A DNA stretch of 64,000 nt from Petunia secreta (Eukaryota; Streptophyta; Magnoliopsida; Solanales; Solanaceae). Positions 1 to 10,713 of the stretch are shown here, piece by piece. Position 1 is the first letter of the stretch; every line of letters starts with the position of its first letter. A model generated the notes under the pieces. That model made no database searches. It had not been told where the DNA came from and saw only the letters and a list, made by a program, of their open reading frames with translations. The stretch is taken from NCBI GenBank assembly GCA_029990175.1, contig JARKIP010000065.1, forward strand, positions 22,794,501-22,858,500. The letters run 5' to 3'. The position numbers were made by a program, and so were the translations under genes.

Positions 1-790
1 TTAATTATATATAACAGTAAATTCGCGTTTCAGAAAAACAAATTCAGATTATAATCACGAAAACAGATATATTTATGTAATATAATTCAAACTCAGCACA
101 GAAACGTCGGAGAAACTGTGGAACCGCACCTGCAATTAGCTTTTACAGTTTGAATTTGAAAGTTCCGGGAGAGAGACGATGATCTGGAGAGTTGAGAGAA
201 GTAATGTATGCTTTGTTCTGTTTTTTTCCACGCGTTATTTTGTATTTATTGTTGAGCTGTAGGTTTTTAAGGGTAGTTTAGTAAATTCAATATATGCGGC
301 AGTAGCCTGAATGTACGCGAGTGTTTTATTTGCTATTTCTCAATGAATTTTGAAACTGTGGATGGAACTCATTTAACGTGTGCAAAATTGGCTAGTCATC
401 AATTTTTTGCTCTAAATGTGTGTATAAGTTGTGTATTTGCAAGCATAAGCTAGAATTGAATCCAAATTTCGTATCTAACCCTTTTCTAGAAATAGCTAAT
501 TGTCCTAACTAATTTCACAATTAATTTAAAGAATTTTCTAATTAAGTAAATGCTCATAAATATTATACATGTTGTAGGTAATACAAAGCCGAAAATATCG
601 AAGTGCAAGTAATAGAATTCTTTGCAAGAGTTAGCCATATTTCGGCAAAAATTCAAATTTTACAATTTCTTTTTAAAAATGACTCTTTTGGCTTTTTATT
701 AACACAACATGCTATATTTTGAGATTTATTTAAAAAGTAAGTGTCGACAAATTAATTTCAAAAATATCGGGCCAAAATTAGGTGTCAACA
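1..790 (-). mobile_element. Ogre-like LTR, partial (3' LTR, element orientation)
   Basis: The right end GGTGTCAACA is shared with the other Ogre-like LTRs here (ends at 6973, 18292, 26839, 49802, 59659). Read on the minus strand the LTR begins TGTTGACACC and is preceded by a purine-rich tract (complement of 791-807), so this is the start of a 3' LTR that continues left of the window. The sequence is AT-rich and non-coding. By eye it is not closely similar to the LTR at 4691-6973, so the two may not come from one insertion. Confidence 0.7.
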
Positions 791-836
791 GCTGCCCCTC
801 TTTACCCGAAAAGGATGAAAGAGTTTTCAGGGTAAA
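791..836 (-). promoter_or_regulatory. Polypurine tract and adjacent hairpin
   Basis: On the minus strand, GGGTAAAGAGGGGCAGC abuts the LTR start TGTTGACACC, the position of the plus-strand primer (PPT). Arms TTTACCC (801-807) and GGGTAAA (830-836), extended by GAAAA/TTTTC, form a strong stem-loop that includes the start of the PPT. The same arrangement recurs at 6984 and 49813. Confidence 0.7.
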
Positions 837-1346
837 GAAGTTGACGTGAAAGCCAATTTTGGCACGGTAGAGCGAATAGCGCTTAACTAAAGCAGGGCTA
901 GAATAATGTTTTGGAGAGATATACCTATAGCCTCTTAATTATGAAATGTGGTGCACAACACTCTCATACATCGGACTCTACAGGCATAGCTCCACAACTC
1001 CTTAGGGATGCATGAACCTATCGACCCGACATTGCACGAACTTTAAAATTTTGCCCCAGTTTAGAGGATAGACACTGGGATATAGGAAAAGATAATGCTA
1101 AAGTAAAGAAAAGATCAAGCATGAGGGATAGGCAAGAATGATAAGCACCAAGATAAGAATGCAAAAGTAGAAGAGTAAGAAAAGTTTGACGTTATGCTCA
1201 AAATGATGTTGCCGCTTTAATAAATTTCCTGCGAAAACTCGATAAACGGTTAGCAAGTAACTGTAAATAATGCTTGAAAAATAGATTGAGGAATAAATAA
1301 CAATAGTAAAGCTTGCAGGTACTGGTTGCAATATCAGTGATAAGTT

Positions 1347-2575
1347 GTCTCCCAATCAACTGGCGAAGTAGTCCGGCATGTGAGGCAGGAAAACTTCGAG
1401 GCCACTATTAGACTTCATTATTATATCATTCAATCGGCGAAGTTGTTCGGCACGAAGCAAGGAGGACTCCGGGTATTGATGGCAATGACAATCAACTAGA
1501 AAGACAGTCCGGCATGAAGCAAGAAGGGCCTCGGGGCTGATTGCCAAACTGCAAAAGGTAAAGAAAGACATAATTTAAATCAGGTGCAATGGCATAAAGT
1601 AAAGCAAGTGCGTTTTTTTGTTGAATATAAAGCAGTGCAGGACAAATCAACTCACGAGATGCTCCGCCGGAGGACCTCGGGGCTGATTTTCAAAATGAAA
1701 AGTAGAACAAGATATAGAGTAAAGCAGGTGCAAAGACATAAAGTAAAGCAAGTGCGATGCGATTTTGCTGTGGAACGTAAAGTAGTGAAGGACAGATCAA
1801 CTTGCGAGATACTCTGCCTGAAGGACCTCGGGGCTGATTGTCAAACTTAAAAAGCAAAGCAGGATAATAAATAAAGCAGGTGCAAAGATATAAAGTAAAG
1901 CAGGTGCTATGCGGTTTTGCTACAGAATGTAAAGCGGTGCAGGACAAATCAACTCGTAAGACGCTCCGCTCAGAAGGCCTCGGGATTGATTGTCAAATCG
2001 TAATTTAAAGCAGGTGCAAAAATATAAAGCTGTTGCAAGACAACCAACTGGCGAGACACTCCGCATGTGGTGCCTCAAAGTTGACTTGTCAATTCATAAT
2101 GTAAACCAGGTGCAGAATATAAAGCGTTGCAGGACAACCAACTGGCGAGACACTCCGAATGTGGTGTCTCAAAGTTGGCTTGTCAATTCATAATGTAAAG
2201 CAGGTGCAGAATATAAAGCTGTTGCAGGACAACCAACCGGCGAGACACTCCACATGTGGTGTCTCAAAGTTGACTTGTCAATTCATAATGTAAAGCAGGT
2301 GCAGAATATAAAGCTGTTGCAGGACAACCAACTGGCGAGACACTCTGAATGTGGCATCTCAAAGTTGACTTGTCAATTCATAATGTAAAGCAGGTGCAGA
2401 ATTAAAAGCTGTTGCAAGACAACCAACCGGCGAGACACACCGCACATGGTGTCTCATAGTTGACTTGTCTATACTAATCTTAACAACTGCAAAATATAAA
2501 ACTTTTGCAGGACAACCAACCGGCGCGACACACCGCAAATGGTGTCTCAGGTTGACTTGTCAAATCATAATATAA
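1347..2575. repeat. About 95 bp tandem repeat array in a retroelement 3' region
   Basis: The unit contains CAACCAACTGGCGAGACAC, a GTGTCTC-type box and GACTTGTCAATTC. Near-regular units start at 2041, 2135, 2230, 2325, 2420 and 2513 (spacing 93-95). More divergent units with CTGGCGAAG or CTCGGGGCTGATT reach back to about 1347. The array is homologous to the one at 7540-8885. Such arrays are known in the 3' untranslated regions of Tat/Ogre elements. Confidence 0.85.
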
Positions 2576-4673
2576 AGCATAGAGTAAGCTTGTAAAGATA
2601 AAAACGCCGCCTATTCGGCAATAACTCATGCCAAAACAAACGCTTTAAGTCATGAAAAAGCAATTTGAAAGGAACTATGTGTGGTGATCCCATCAACTGG
2701 TAAAGCAACTTTATGGGAAACCATAAAGCAAATCCAATCAATTTGGAAAGGCAATTTGGCATAACGCAAGGAGGACCCTGAAAAATAGAAAGCGAACCAT
2801 TAATGACTAATTTTAGCAAAGCAACATAATGTGAAAGCAAGCTTGGTAAGAATATTAAGGGTAGAAAATGCCCCGTTTTCTACAATAAAGCTCAAACTGC
2901 AGTAATGGTAGAAGAGTTGGGAAACTGTCGCTTGGCTTCTTTTTGCGTTGTTTGCTCAAAACATCCTCTGCTTGCTTTTGTGGTGCTTGCAAGGAAGCTA
3001 TTGGCTTCTTCTGTCTGTTACTATCTTGTTGTGCTTACTCCTCCCACTGCTTGTATAAGAACTGTGCTAGTTGTTTGCTGCCTTAATGCTGATACTTCTT
3101 CAATACATGGCTCAATCACATCAACTGGATTCAGTGCTTAACTCTTGTTGTGGTGCAGTGAGTCGAGGTGAGGGATCCGAAGCCCTTACCGCTCGAGCAC
3201 AAATTTTCCCCTGTTCACTTAAAAGAAATTAGTAAGTTTTAAAAAAAGAAAATGACAGTCATGAACACCAAATATGGTTTCGAATCTGGATTGCTTGCAT
3301 GAACAAACATGCTCGAGGCCTCCAATTTTGCTCTTCGCACTAGAGAAAACCTCTATAAACTGCCCCAGTTTGGTTGTTAAGGAGTAGGTTCTACACTATG
3401 CATCTTCTGCTTCCATGTAAACTGCATTCCTGTCAAACTTAAGGCGAAGTTCAGTTAAAAAAAATAATGGAGGATAAAATGGTAAGCAAAACAGTTTATT
3501 TTTTAATGAAAAACAGGAAATAGAGATAAAGTAATAGCAATGTTCAAATCCATGGCGATAAAATCAGTATATGACGCCTTCCGCCTAAAATGATGAGTTA
3601 TGTGTTGCTTCCTGTCAAACTCAAGTGAAGGCTATTAGTTAATATCATGAAGAAAAGAAACAAGTAAACAGTAAAAATAAAGTAAGAAAGAAACCTCTTT
3701 GCTAATAATGAGGAAACAATATGGCCGAATGCGTCGTGCTGCTATGAAGTTTGTTCTCCCAATTGCTTATTGAAGAATTACTGGAAAGACCCAAAAAAAA
3801 CTGCTCCTCCAATTGTATAAATAGAATTGTTGCGACTAAGAATTGTTCATATTTGTGGGTCGACGGACCATAGTGTAGATGTATTTTCCTCCGGTCCGAT
3901 TGTTTGTACTCCAAAGCATGCACTGTTGCTGAAAATGAAAAGCTACCAAGCAAACTGATGTTAGCTCTGCAGCACATTTGGTAAAGACATGAATGAATAT
4001 GGTGACTGTTGCAAGAGCTTTGTGTGTTTAGAATTGCAACAAATATGGTGAAACACCTGCAAAACTGATGTGAAATCACCTGCAAAACTGAGTATAAACA
4101 TATTGATAAATTCATGAACTTAAAATTGTAAGGATGAGTAATAAGATACGAAGGTGGCCAAATGGCTTATGTTGATGAGGTTAGGCAGGTCAAAGAACGT
4201 CTTCAATCTCAATCAATGTCCTAAGATTTGATCGGTGCTTTCAACTGAGCTATGTGGAGATTGGCAGTATTTCTTTAAACGTAAATTGCTAAAAATCTGC
4301 CCCTGCGTACAAAGTTTGAGAGATCCAAATAAAGGTTGTTAAAGGAAAAAAAAAGAAAATCAGGTTGGGTGGGTGGAGATTGATAGAGCATGCGCGAAAG
4401 ATATGCAACAGATCACTTGAATGGTCCTACAAAATAGGTTCGAGTGCTTGAAAGGATCGGTGGTTCAAAACAAGTCAAATGCTATCGCCTCACATCTATT
4501 GACCTGAAGGCAAAATACTTGCAAAAGTGTCAGAAAACTTAAAGAATAAACAAACAATTATTGACAATTATAAATAAACAAATAGCATATGTATACCAAT
4601 AAATAAAGCAAAAGCACAAAACCCCCAACTGTCAATAATAAATCTAAGTCCATTGTGGTTAGAACCTAAATAT

Positions 4674-4690
4674 CCCCAGCGGAGTCGCCA
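4674..4690 (-). promoter_or_regulatory. Primer binding site, tRNA-Arg type
   Basis: The minus strand reads TGGCGACTCCGCTGGGG directly after the LTR terminus CAACAACA. TGG complements a tRNA CCA end, and the whole matches, from memory, the tRNA-Arg primer site reported for plant Ogre elements. It fixes the orientation of the neighbouring LTRs as minus. Confidence 0.8.
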
Positions 4691-6973
4691 TGTTGTTGGG
4701 CCCTATTTTGGCACTAGTTCGAAATAGTTTACAACTTCCGGGACTCTTTTGGTTAAAGAATGGAGTCGCCACCTAAAAATTCTAAGGTCTGCTAGGACAC
4801 CTAATTAAATTAAAGAAATGCATTGTTAACTCCTATTATGGTCTGCGAAACGCGCGGGATTCTAGGTAAGGGTTAAAGTTATCTAAAGGGAAGGTGTTAG
4901 GCACTCTTTAAGATCCACTATAGAAGTGGTTCCACGCCGGACTTGACTTAATAAGATGAGGGCTTAGTGAATGATTAGCAAATTACTCTGAATATTTAAC
5001 AAAACTATTAATTCCATGCAATTATATCAATTCAAAATAAGATTGGTAACAAATTATTAATTTTAGCAAAAAAAACATACAAATAATGATAAGAATGATA
5101 GTAGTAAATCAAAAGAGAAATATATAACTAAGCTCTTTTTCAAGTTCCCAAAGACTCAAAGAGTTACCACATGTTTTTTTAATATTCAAAGAAAAAATAA
5201 AATAAAAGCAAGTGTGGCTCGAGCGACATTCTTGAAATTCCTTGAATTTCTTAGATGACATCTTTAACCATGATTTGAAGCGTCTCGAGCTATTCCCATG
5301 TGTGTTCTTCTAGAAAACTCCAAGAGTAACAGTAAACCTGCTTGGGAGTGAGTCGGCTTATGTTGAGCTTTACTCGATTTACGAACAGTTGCAAAGTACA
5401 CTACTCGCTAAATTCTTATTCCCTTTTTTTAATCAAATCGACTTGAATGAGCAAGGTCCAGTTTAGATTTGGACTTGAAGTCATGGAGTTCCAAAGGAAA
5501 CTCAACCTCCAGGCGCTCATGCAAAGAAACAAATAAAAAGTTAATATAATGTATAAGAATCAGATATACTTTCATAAATTGGGTAAGAAGAATGAAAACT
5601 GAATGCCAATGCTTTAAATAACCACAACAGCCAAACCAACGAGAAAAGCAAAACATAATCATGCATTTGAGATACAATCTTGAAAACTAAACAAAAATTT
5701 ATCCGTAAGTCACCAAACAAAACTATCATGTGCAAAACAAGAAATGCCATTTCAAAATATGATTAAATTATAGCAGACTAAATAGAATCTTAAATAGTTT
5801 AGGCAAATACAGATTTAACAGGCCAAATATCCAAGTTATGCGTTCATTCTATATTACTTAAAAGGGGTTAAATACCAAACATGAGTCTTGAAGAAACTTA
5901 TACATGTGATTCATCATTTACTTTAAAGAAAGAAGTCCTCTGTTCGTAACACATAGTCAAAGAGCTGCGATATCTCAACAATCTAAGAAAGGGAAACCTT
6001 GACATGGCAAACTTGAAATAGACTTTCTTTTTCAATAAGTTAGAAAGAAGTAATAGTGTCCAACTATGAATTTCTTAAAGGAAAGGATCACTTTGGGTCA
6101 TTAGTATTAGTGAACAAATGTATGTCTTCATATGCTCTGCCGTTTGTGCCTTTTTTTTCCTTTCTCTTTTTTCTAGCTGCTGCTGCTGCTCCCTGAACTT
6201 TTTTCTAAACCCTCAAACTTCCAGACTCCCTCCAAATGAAAAAAAAAACTAAGAACTAATACCTGAGATTTTAGAGTTTGGCTCCCATTTGAAATGCGAA
6301 GTCGACCCTTACTCGCTTTTGCTTTCCCTTTCAAGGCCAGGGTGAAAAAGGTCTAATCCTCTCGGATTGTACCATTTTCACCTTTGTCTTTAAGAGATTT
6401 GCCCGTTTGAATAATTTACGGCTCGGATCGAAACATGAGTTCAAAATGGACGATTGGATTCGATTGTTGTACTACCACCACAGCTGGATTGAAATAGGGT
6501 CGCAGGGGGACCAATGAGGAGACTTGGACTGATTCGAAGTTGAAATTTTGGGGGGAAAGGGAATTGGTAGCGGGTCGATCAGGGGAAAACGGGTTAGTGA
6601 GATGGAGAAGACGGGTTGTAGGCTTCCGACTTTGGAAGAGAAATGGTGTTGTAATGTATATACATATATATGTTTTGCACGGGATAGGCTGGAATGGTAT
6701 GGGCTTGCACATTTAGCCCCTCATTAAGTTAAATTATTAAAATAGGGATGTTGCATCTCTAGGCTGAATTTAAGATATAGGAATAAAATTAGCCGTTTCT
6801 TAGGTTAATTGGAAATTGAAGGGGTTGCATGGGTAGGCTGAAATTGAGCTATGCTTTGCGAAACATAGCCTTTCTTCCAAATTTCATTAATTCATTTTTA
6901 AAATTTTGAAATTCACTTTTATTTAGATAATTAACATTAATTAAAATTTTTGGGAAAAAATTGAGTGTCAACA
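4691..6973 (-). mobile_element. Ogre-like LTR, complete (2.28 kb)
   Basis: It runs from TGTTGTTGGGCCC to GTGTCAACA (minus: TGTTGACAC...CAACAACA). The left flank is a primer site (4674-4690) and the right flank a PPT (6974-6990), so this one LTR serves two internal regions. Near the left end it has the GAGTCGCCACC and AAGGTGTTAGGCAC blocks seen in the other Ogre LTRs here (22.4, 47.4 and 57.2 kb). A 98-codon ORF (6416-6712 minus) looks incidental. Confidence 0.8.
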
Positions 6974-7019
6974 GCTGTCCCTCTTTACCCGGAAAATGAT
7001 GAAAGAGTTTTCTGGGTAA
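6974..7019 (-). promoter_or_regulatory. Polypurine tract and adjacent hairpin
   Basis: The minus strand reads GGGTAAAGAGGGACAGC immediately before LTR start TGTTGACACTC. The arms TTTACCC-GGAAAA (6984-6996) and TTTTC-TGGGTAA (to 7019) pair, as in the copy at 801-836. Confidence 0.7.
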
Positions 7020-7539
7020 TGAATTGACGGGAAACCAATTTTGTCACGATAAAGCCAATGACTTTGCTTCCAAGGACCAAAGTGCGAGGCTTACGGACAT
7101 AGTCGAACTCTGGTTTCCGAGTTGCCTACATATCTCGGACTGAAAGAGAATCAGGCCATATGTGGTTCAACGACACTTAGATAAGAATACTCGCACAATT
7201 GACAGAAGAGGACGCAGTAATAGGAGAGAATTCAAACTGACGTCCTAATCCGAAACAAAAGATTAGAATACAATTTTGCTTGTTCGAGTGCAATTCTTCA
7301 GTTCCTCATTGACGAGTCTAGCTTATATCAACAATTACCCCAGTTCACTGCTAAGAAAAAGTTCCACGTTATGCTCCAAATGTTGCTGCGGTGCTGCTAA
7401 AATCTTGTAATAAACTCAACAAACGGTAAGCGAACAATTGCTAATAAACTATAATAATTGGAATAAGAAATAAAATAAAATGATAATATAGAACAGTAAA
7501 TGCTGGTTGCGATATCATCAATAAGTTCTTCCTTCAATC

Positions 7540-8885
7540 AACTGACGAGGCGCTACGCCGGAGAACCTCTAGGTTGATCATTATTCTGAAACAGTAAATT
7601 AAGACAATAAGTAAAGCGAGAATGAATTGTACAATATAAACAAAATAGGTCGACTGACGAGACATAATGCCTCAAGCTGCCTTGCCAAATCTTAATATGT
7701 GCAGATATAAAACATAATGCTTTTGCAGGACAACCAACCAACGAGACAGACCGCTCATGGTGTCCCATAGTTGACTTGTCAATTCTACTCTAAACAAGTA
7801 TATAATATAATGCTTTTGCAGGACATCCAACTAGCGAGACACACCGCACATGATGTCCCATAGTTGACTTGTCGATTCTATTCTAAACAAGTATAATATA
7901 ATGCTTTTGCAGGACAACCAACCGGCGAGACACACCGCACATGGTGTCCCATAGTTGACTTGTCGATTCTATTCTAAACAAGTATAATATAATTCTTTTG
8001 CAGGAAGACCAACCGGCGAGACACAACGCACATGGTGTCCCATAGTTGACTTGTTGGTTCTATTCTAAACAAGTATAATATAATGATTTTGCAGGACAAC
8101 CAACCCGTGAGACACATCGCACATGGTATCCCATAGTTGACTAGTCGATTCTATTCTAAACAAGTATAATATAATGCTTTTGCAGGACAACCAACCGGCG
8201 AGACACACCGTACATGGTGTCCCATAGTTGACTTGTCGATTCTATTCTAAACAAGTATAATATAATGCTTTTGCAGGACAACCAACCGGCGAGACACACC
8301 GCACATGGTGTCCCATAGTTGACTTGTCGATTCTATTCTAAACAAGTATAATATAATTCTTTTGCAGGAAGACCAACCGGCGAGACACAACGCACATGGT
8401 GTCCCATAGTTGACTTGTTGGTTCTATTCTAAACAAGTATAATATAATGATTTTGCAGGACAACCAACCCGTGAGACACATCGCACATGGTATCCCATAG
8501 TTGACTAGTCGATTCTATTCTAAACAAGTATAATATAATGCTTTTGCAGGACAACCAACCGGCGAGACACACCGTACATGGTGTCCCATAGTTGACTTGT
8601 CGATTCTATTCTAAACAAGTATAATATAAAGTTTTTGCAGGACAACCAACCGGCGAGACACACCGCACCTGGTGTCCCATAGTTGACTTGTCTATTCTAT
8701 TCTAAACAAGTATAATATAATACTTTTGCAGGACAACCAACTAGCGAGACACACCGCACATGGTGTCCCATAGTTGACTTGTCGATTCTATTCTAAACAA
8801 GTGCGAAATGCAAAGATTTTTGCAGGACAACCAACCGGCGAGACACACCGCTCATGGTGTCTCATAGTTGACTTGTCTATCGCTA
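7540..8885. repeat. 91-93 bp tandem array with a 364 bp higher-order duplication
   Basis: About 13 units of GGACAACCAACCGGCGAGAC...GTTGACTTGTC...TTTTGCAGG. Four consecutive variants (GCACATGG; AAGACC with ACAACGCAC; CCCGTGAG; CGTACATGG) recur in the same order 364 bp later: markers at 7915 and 8279, and at 8007 and 8371. Units outside the duplicated block are more diverged. The array lies about 0.55 kb inside the PPT, in the 3' region of the minus-strand element. Confidence 0.9.
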
Positions 8886-8975
8886 CCACAAGGTAAATTC
8901 TATCACAATGTTAAGATGGTAAGAAAGGAAAAGCGCCTCCTTTTCGGCAATAATCAAATGTAATGCTTAGATGCC

Positions 8976-8980
8976 ACAAG
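8976..8980. repeat. Target site duplication ACAAG (left) of element H
   Basis: ACAAG precedes the LTR start at 8981 and is repeated exactly at 13901-13905 after the right LTR, proving a single insertion of the whole unit. Confidence 0.95.
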
Positions 8981-9679
8981 TGATGCAGTCCAAATTGGGG
9001 ATGATTCTTAGAGCCGGGCTAAGGAGTTATCAGACCTTCATCAATCATGGATGATAGCTTGGAGAAGAGAGAACATCTGTCCGGGCAGCATGTTAGTGGA
9101 TCCGGGCAGCATGTTAGTGAATCCTAGATGCACGAGCAAAAGGGGAGCAACGAGCAGAACTACTCAACGAGCAGCTTCATACTCGGGGAGCTTCAAAACG
9201 GGCAGCAATTAGGATACTCGGGCAGCTTCTCACCGAGCTCTTATTTGATACTTTGCATAGACAATCATTGTTATTGGGCCCTGCGTGGTCGCTTGACATT
9301 TAGCCAATTATGGGCTTTTCTTTAGTTAATCTTTTCCTAGTTGATTTAGGTGTTAGGGGCTGAACCTATATAATCTCCTAAACTAGCATTATTTGAGGGG
9401 GTTCCTAGACATTACGTAAAAACACAGCCTTTGAGCTTTTCCTACAAAAACTTGGAAGATCGTTCCTTCTTGAGTGAAATCAGATTTGAACGTTTTTCTC
9501 TTTGATCGAATTGTTATCAAGTCACAGGTTCGTCTTGAGGATAGTTCGTATAGTTTAGGTGCTCTTTGAATCCTAACAAAGGGGTGAGTAGACTAGTTCC
9601 TACTAAATCCTTTGTTGAATTTTCGATTAGTGTCTTGTTGTTTATCTTTATTCTTGCTTCCGTAATTTAGATTGCATCA
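8981..9679 (+). repeat. 5' LTR of element H
   Basis: It starts TGATGCAGTCC and ends AGATTGCATCA, with TGATGC/GCATCA inverted termini. A TATATAA box lies near 9367, with the likely transcription start downstream. GGGCAGCATGTTAGTG is present twice in tandem (near 9084 and 9105). The 65-codon ORF inside has no recognised product. Confidence 0.95.
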
Positions 9680-9681
9680 GT

Positions 9682-9693
9682 TGGTATCAGAGC
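9682..9693 (+). promoter_or_regulatory. Primer binding site, initiator tRNA-Met type
   Basis: TGGTATCAGAGC lies two bases after the 5' LTR. It is the standard plant sequence complementary to the 3' end of initiator methionine tRNA. Confidence 0.95.
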
Positions 9694-10713
9694 TTGGAAA
9701 GGGTTTGTTTCTACATACCCAATCCAGTTCTTCGTGCCCTAGTTTTAGGTTCTTAGTTTTAGGTTTCCATTAATTTTCGTTTTTATTATAAAAAAATAAA
9801 AAATAAAAAGTTTGATAAAAACGTGAAAGAAACAAAAACAGCCGTATGTATTGTTGTGGGACATCTAGGGTTTGATAATATTGAATGCTTGATTGATTTG
9901 GATCGAAATCTTGAAATCCTTGTTTGATCTTGAAAATTCCTAGCTTTTGCACGTTGAATTGGAGAGGTTGGTTGCTGAATTTCTTTGTTGTTTAAGAGGC
10001 TTGGAAGGGCTGCACATTAGAGAAAGAAGGAGGAAACCCTAAGCCTAATTCAAGAAGGAAACAACTCCCAATTCAAAGAGGAGAAGTTTACCCACTTTCC
10101 AAGTAAGGGAATTAGTTTTCCTTTAGCTTTGGGAGAGTGTTTGGGCTGCTGATCCTAGGGGAACAGGGAGTGGAAAATTTCGGCCATCAAGTGTACAAAA
10201 AGGGTAAAGGTTCTCCAAATTAGGGTTGGAAAGCAAGGGAAAAGAGGGAAAACTTATCCTACTCAAAAGGGGCTTGTTATTGGCGCCTAATTAAGGGTAG
10301 AAAATCAGATTTTCGTAGGATTTCCTTATTTCTTTGTGAACATTACTTCTAATTAGTAATTCTTAGGTAATTCTTCTACTTAAGTTAATTACTAATCCTT
10401 GAGCTTGTAGGACTTCGTGCTAAAACTCAGAATTTCCAACTTTCGTAGTTTGATTCTTTGGCTTCCCGTGCTCACTTTAAAAGCTGTCCGCCTATAGAGT
10501 CTCATCGATTCACTCTTCCCGAAGAGAACTTGTGAACTTGGGAACTTGAAGGTCATTGAGAAACTTGCTCAATTCTGAGGAAGCCATTTGGAACGAGTTG
10601 TGAGTGATCCTACCCACTAAATTGAGTGAACCCGAGTGTCATTCAAAAGTGAGGGAGCGAGTGAGGTAATTTCTAACCTTAACATATTTTCTAGTCTTTG
10701 TGTGTGCAGGTAC
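9694..10713 (+). other. Leader of element H with putative short intron
   Basis: About 1 kb of untranslated leader. It ends with GAGTGAG/GT (near 10657-10663) and, about 50 bases on, a pyrimidine stretch and TGTGTGCAG/GTAC directly before the ATG. The same layout precedes the start codons in elements I and F, so a spliced leader or a conserved splice acceptor is likely. No other ORF is supported. Confidence 0.55.

Larger units (their letters stand above)
791..4690 (-). mobile_element. Internal region of a non-autonomous Ogre-like element
   Basis: It lies between a PPT (791-807) and a tRNA-Arg-type primer site (4674-4690), so it is a complete internal region of about 3.9 kb read on the minus strand. 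No gag, protease, RT, RNase H or integrase motif is visible in any frame. The part nearest the 3' LTR holds a tandem array (1347-2575). The remainder (2576-4673) has only short ORFs; the longest, 137 codons at 3702-4115 minus, matches nothing I recognise. TGCCCCAGTTT-type motifs recur (near 1050 and 3360), as in the other Ogre-like internal regions. The element would depend on proteins supplied by another Ogre. Confidence 0.65.
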
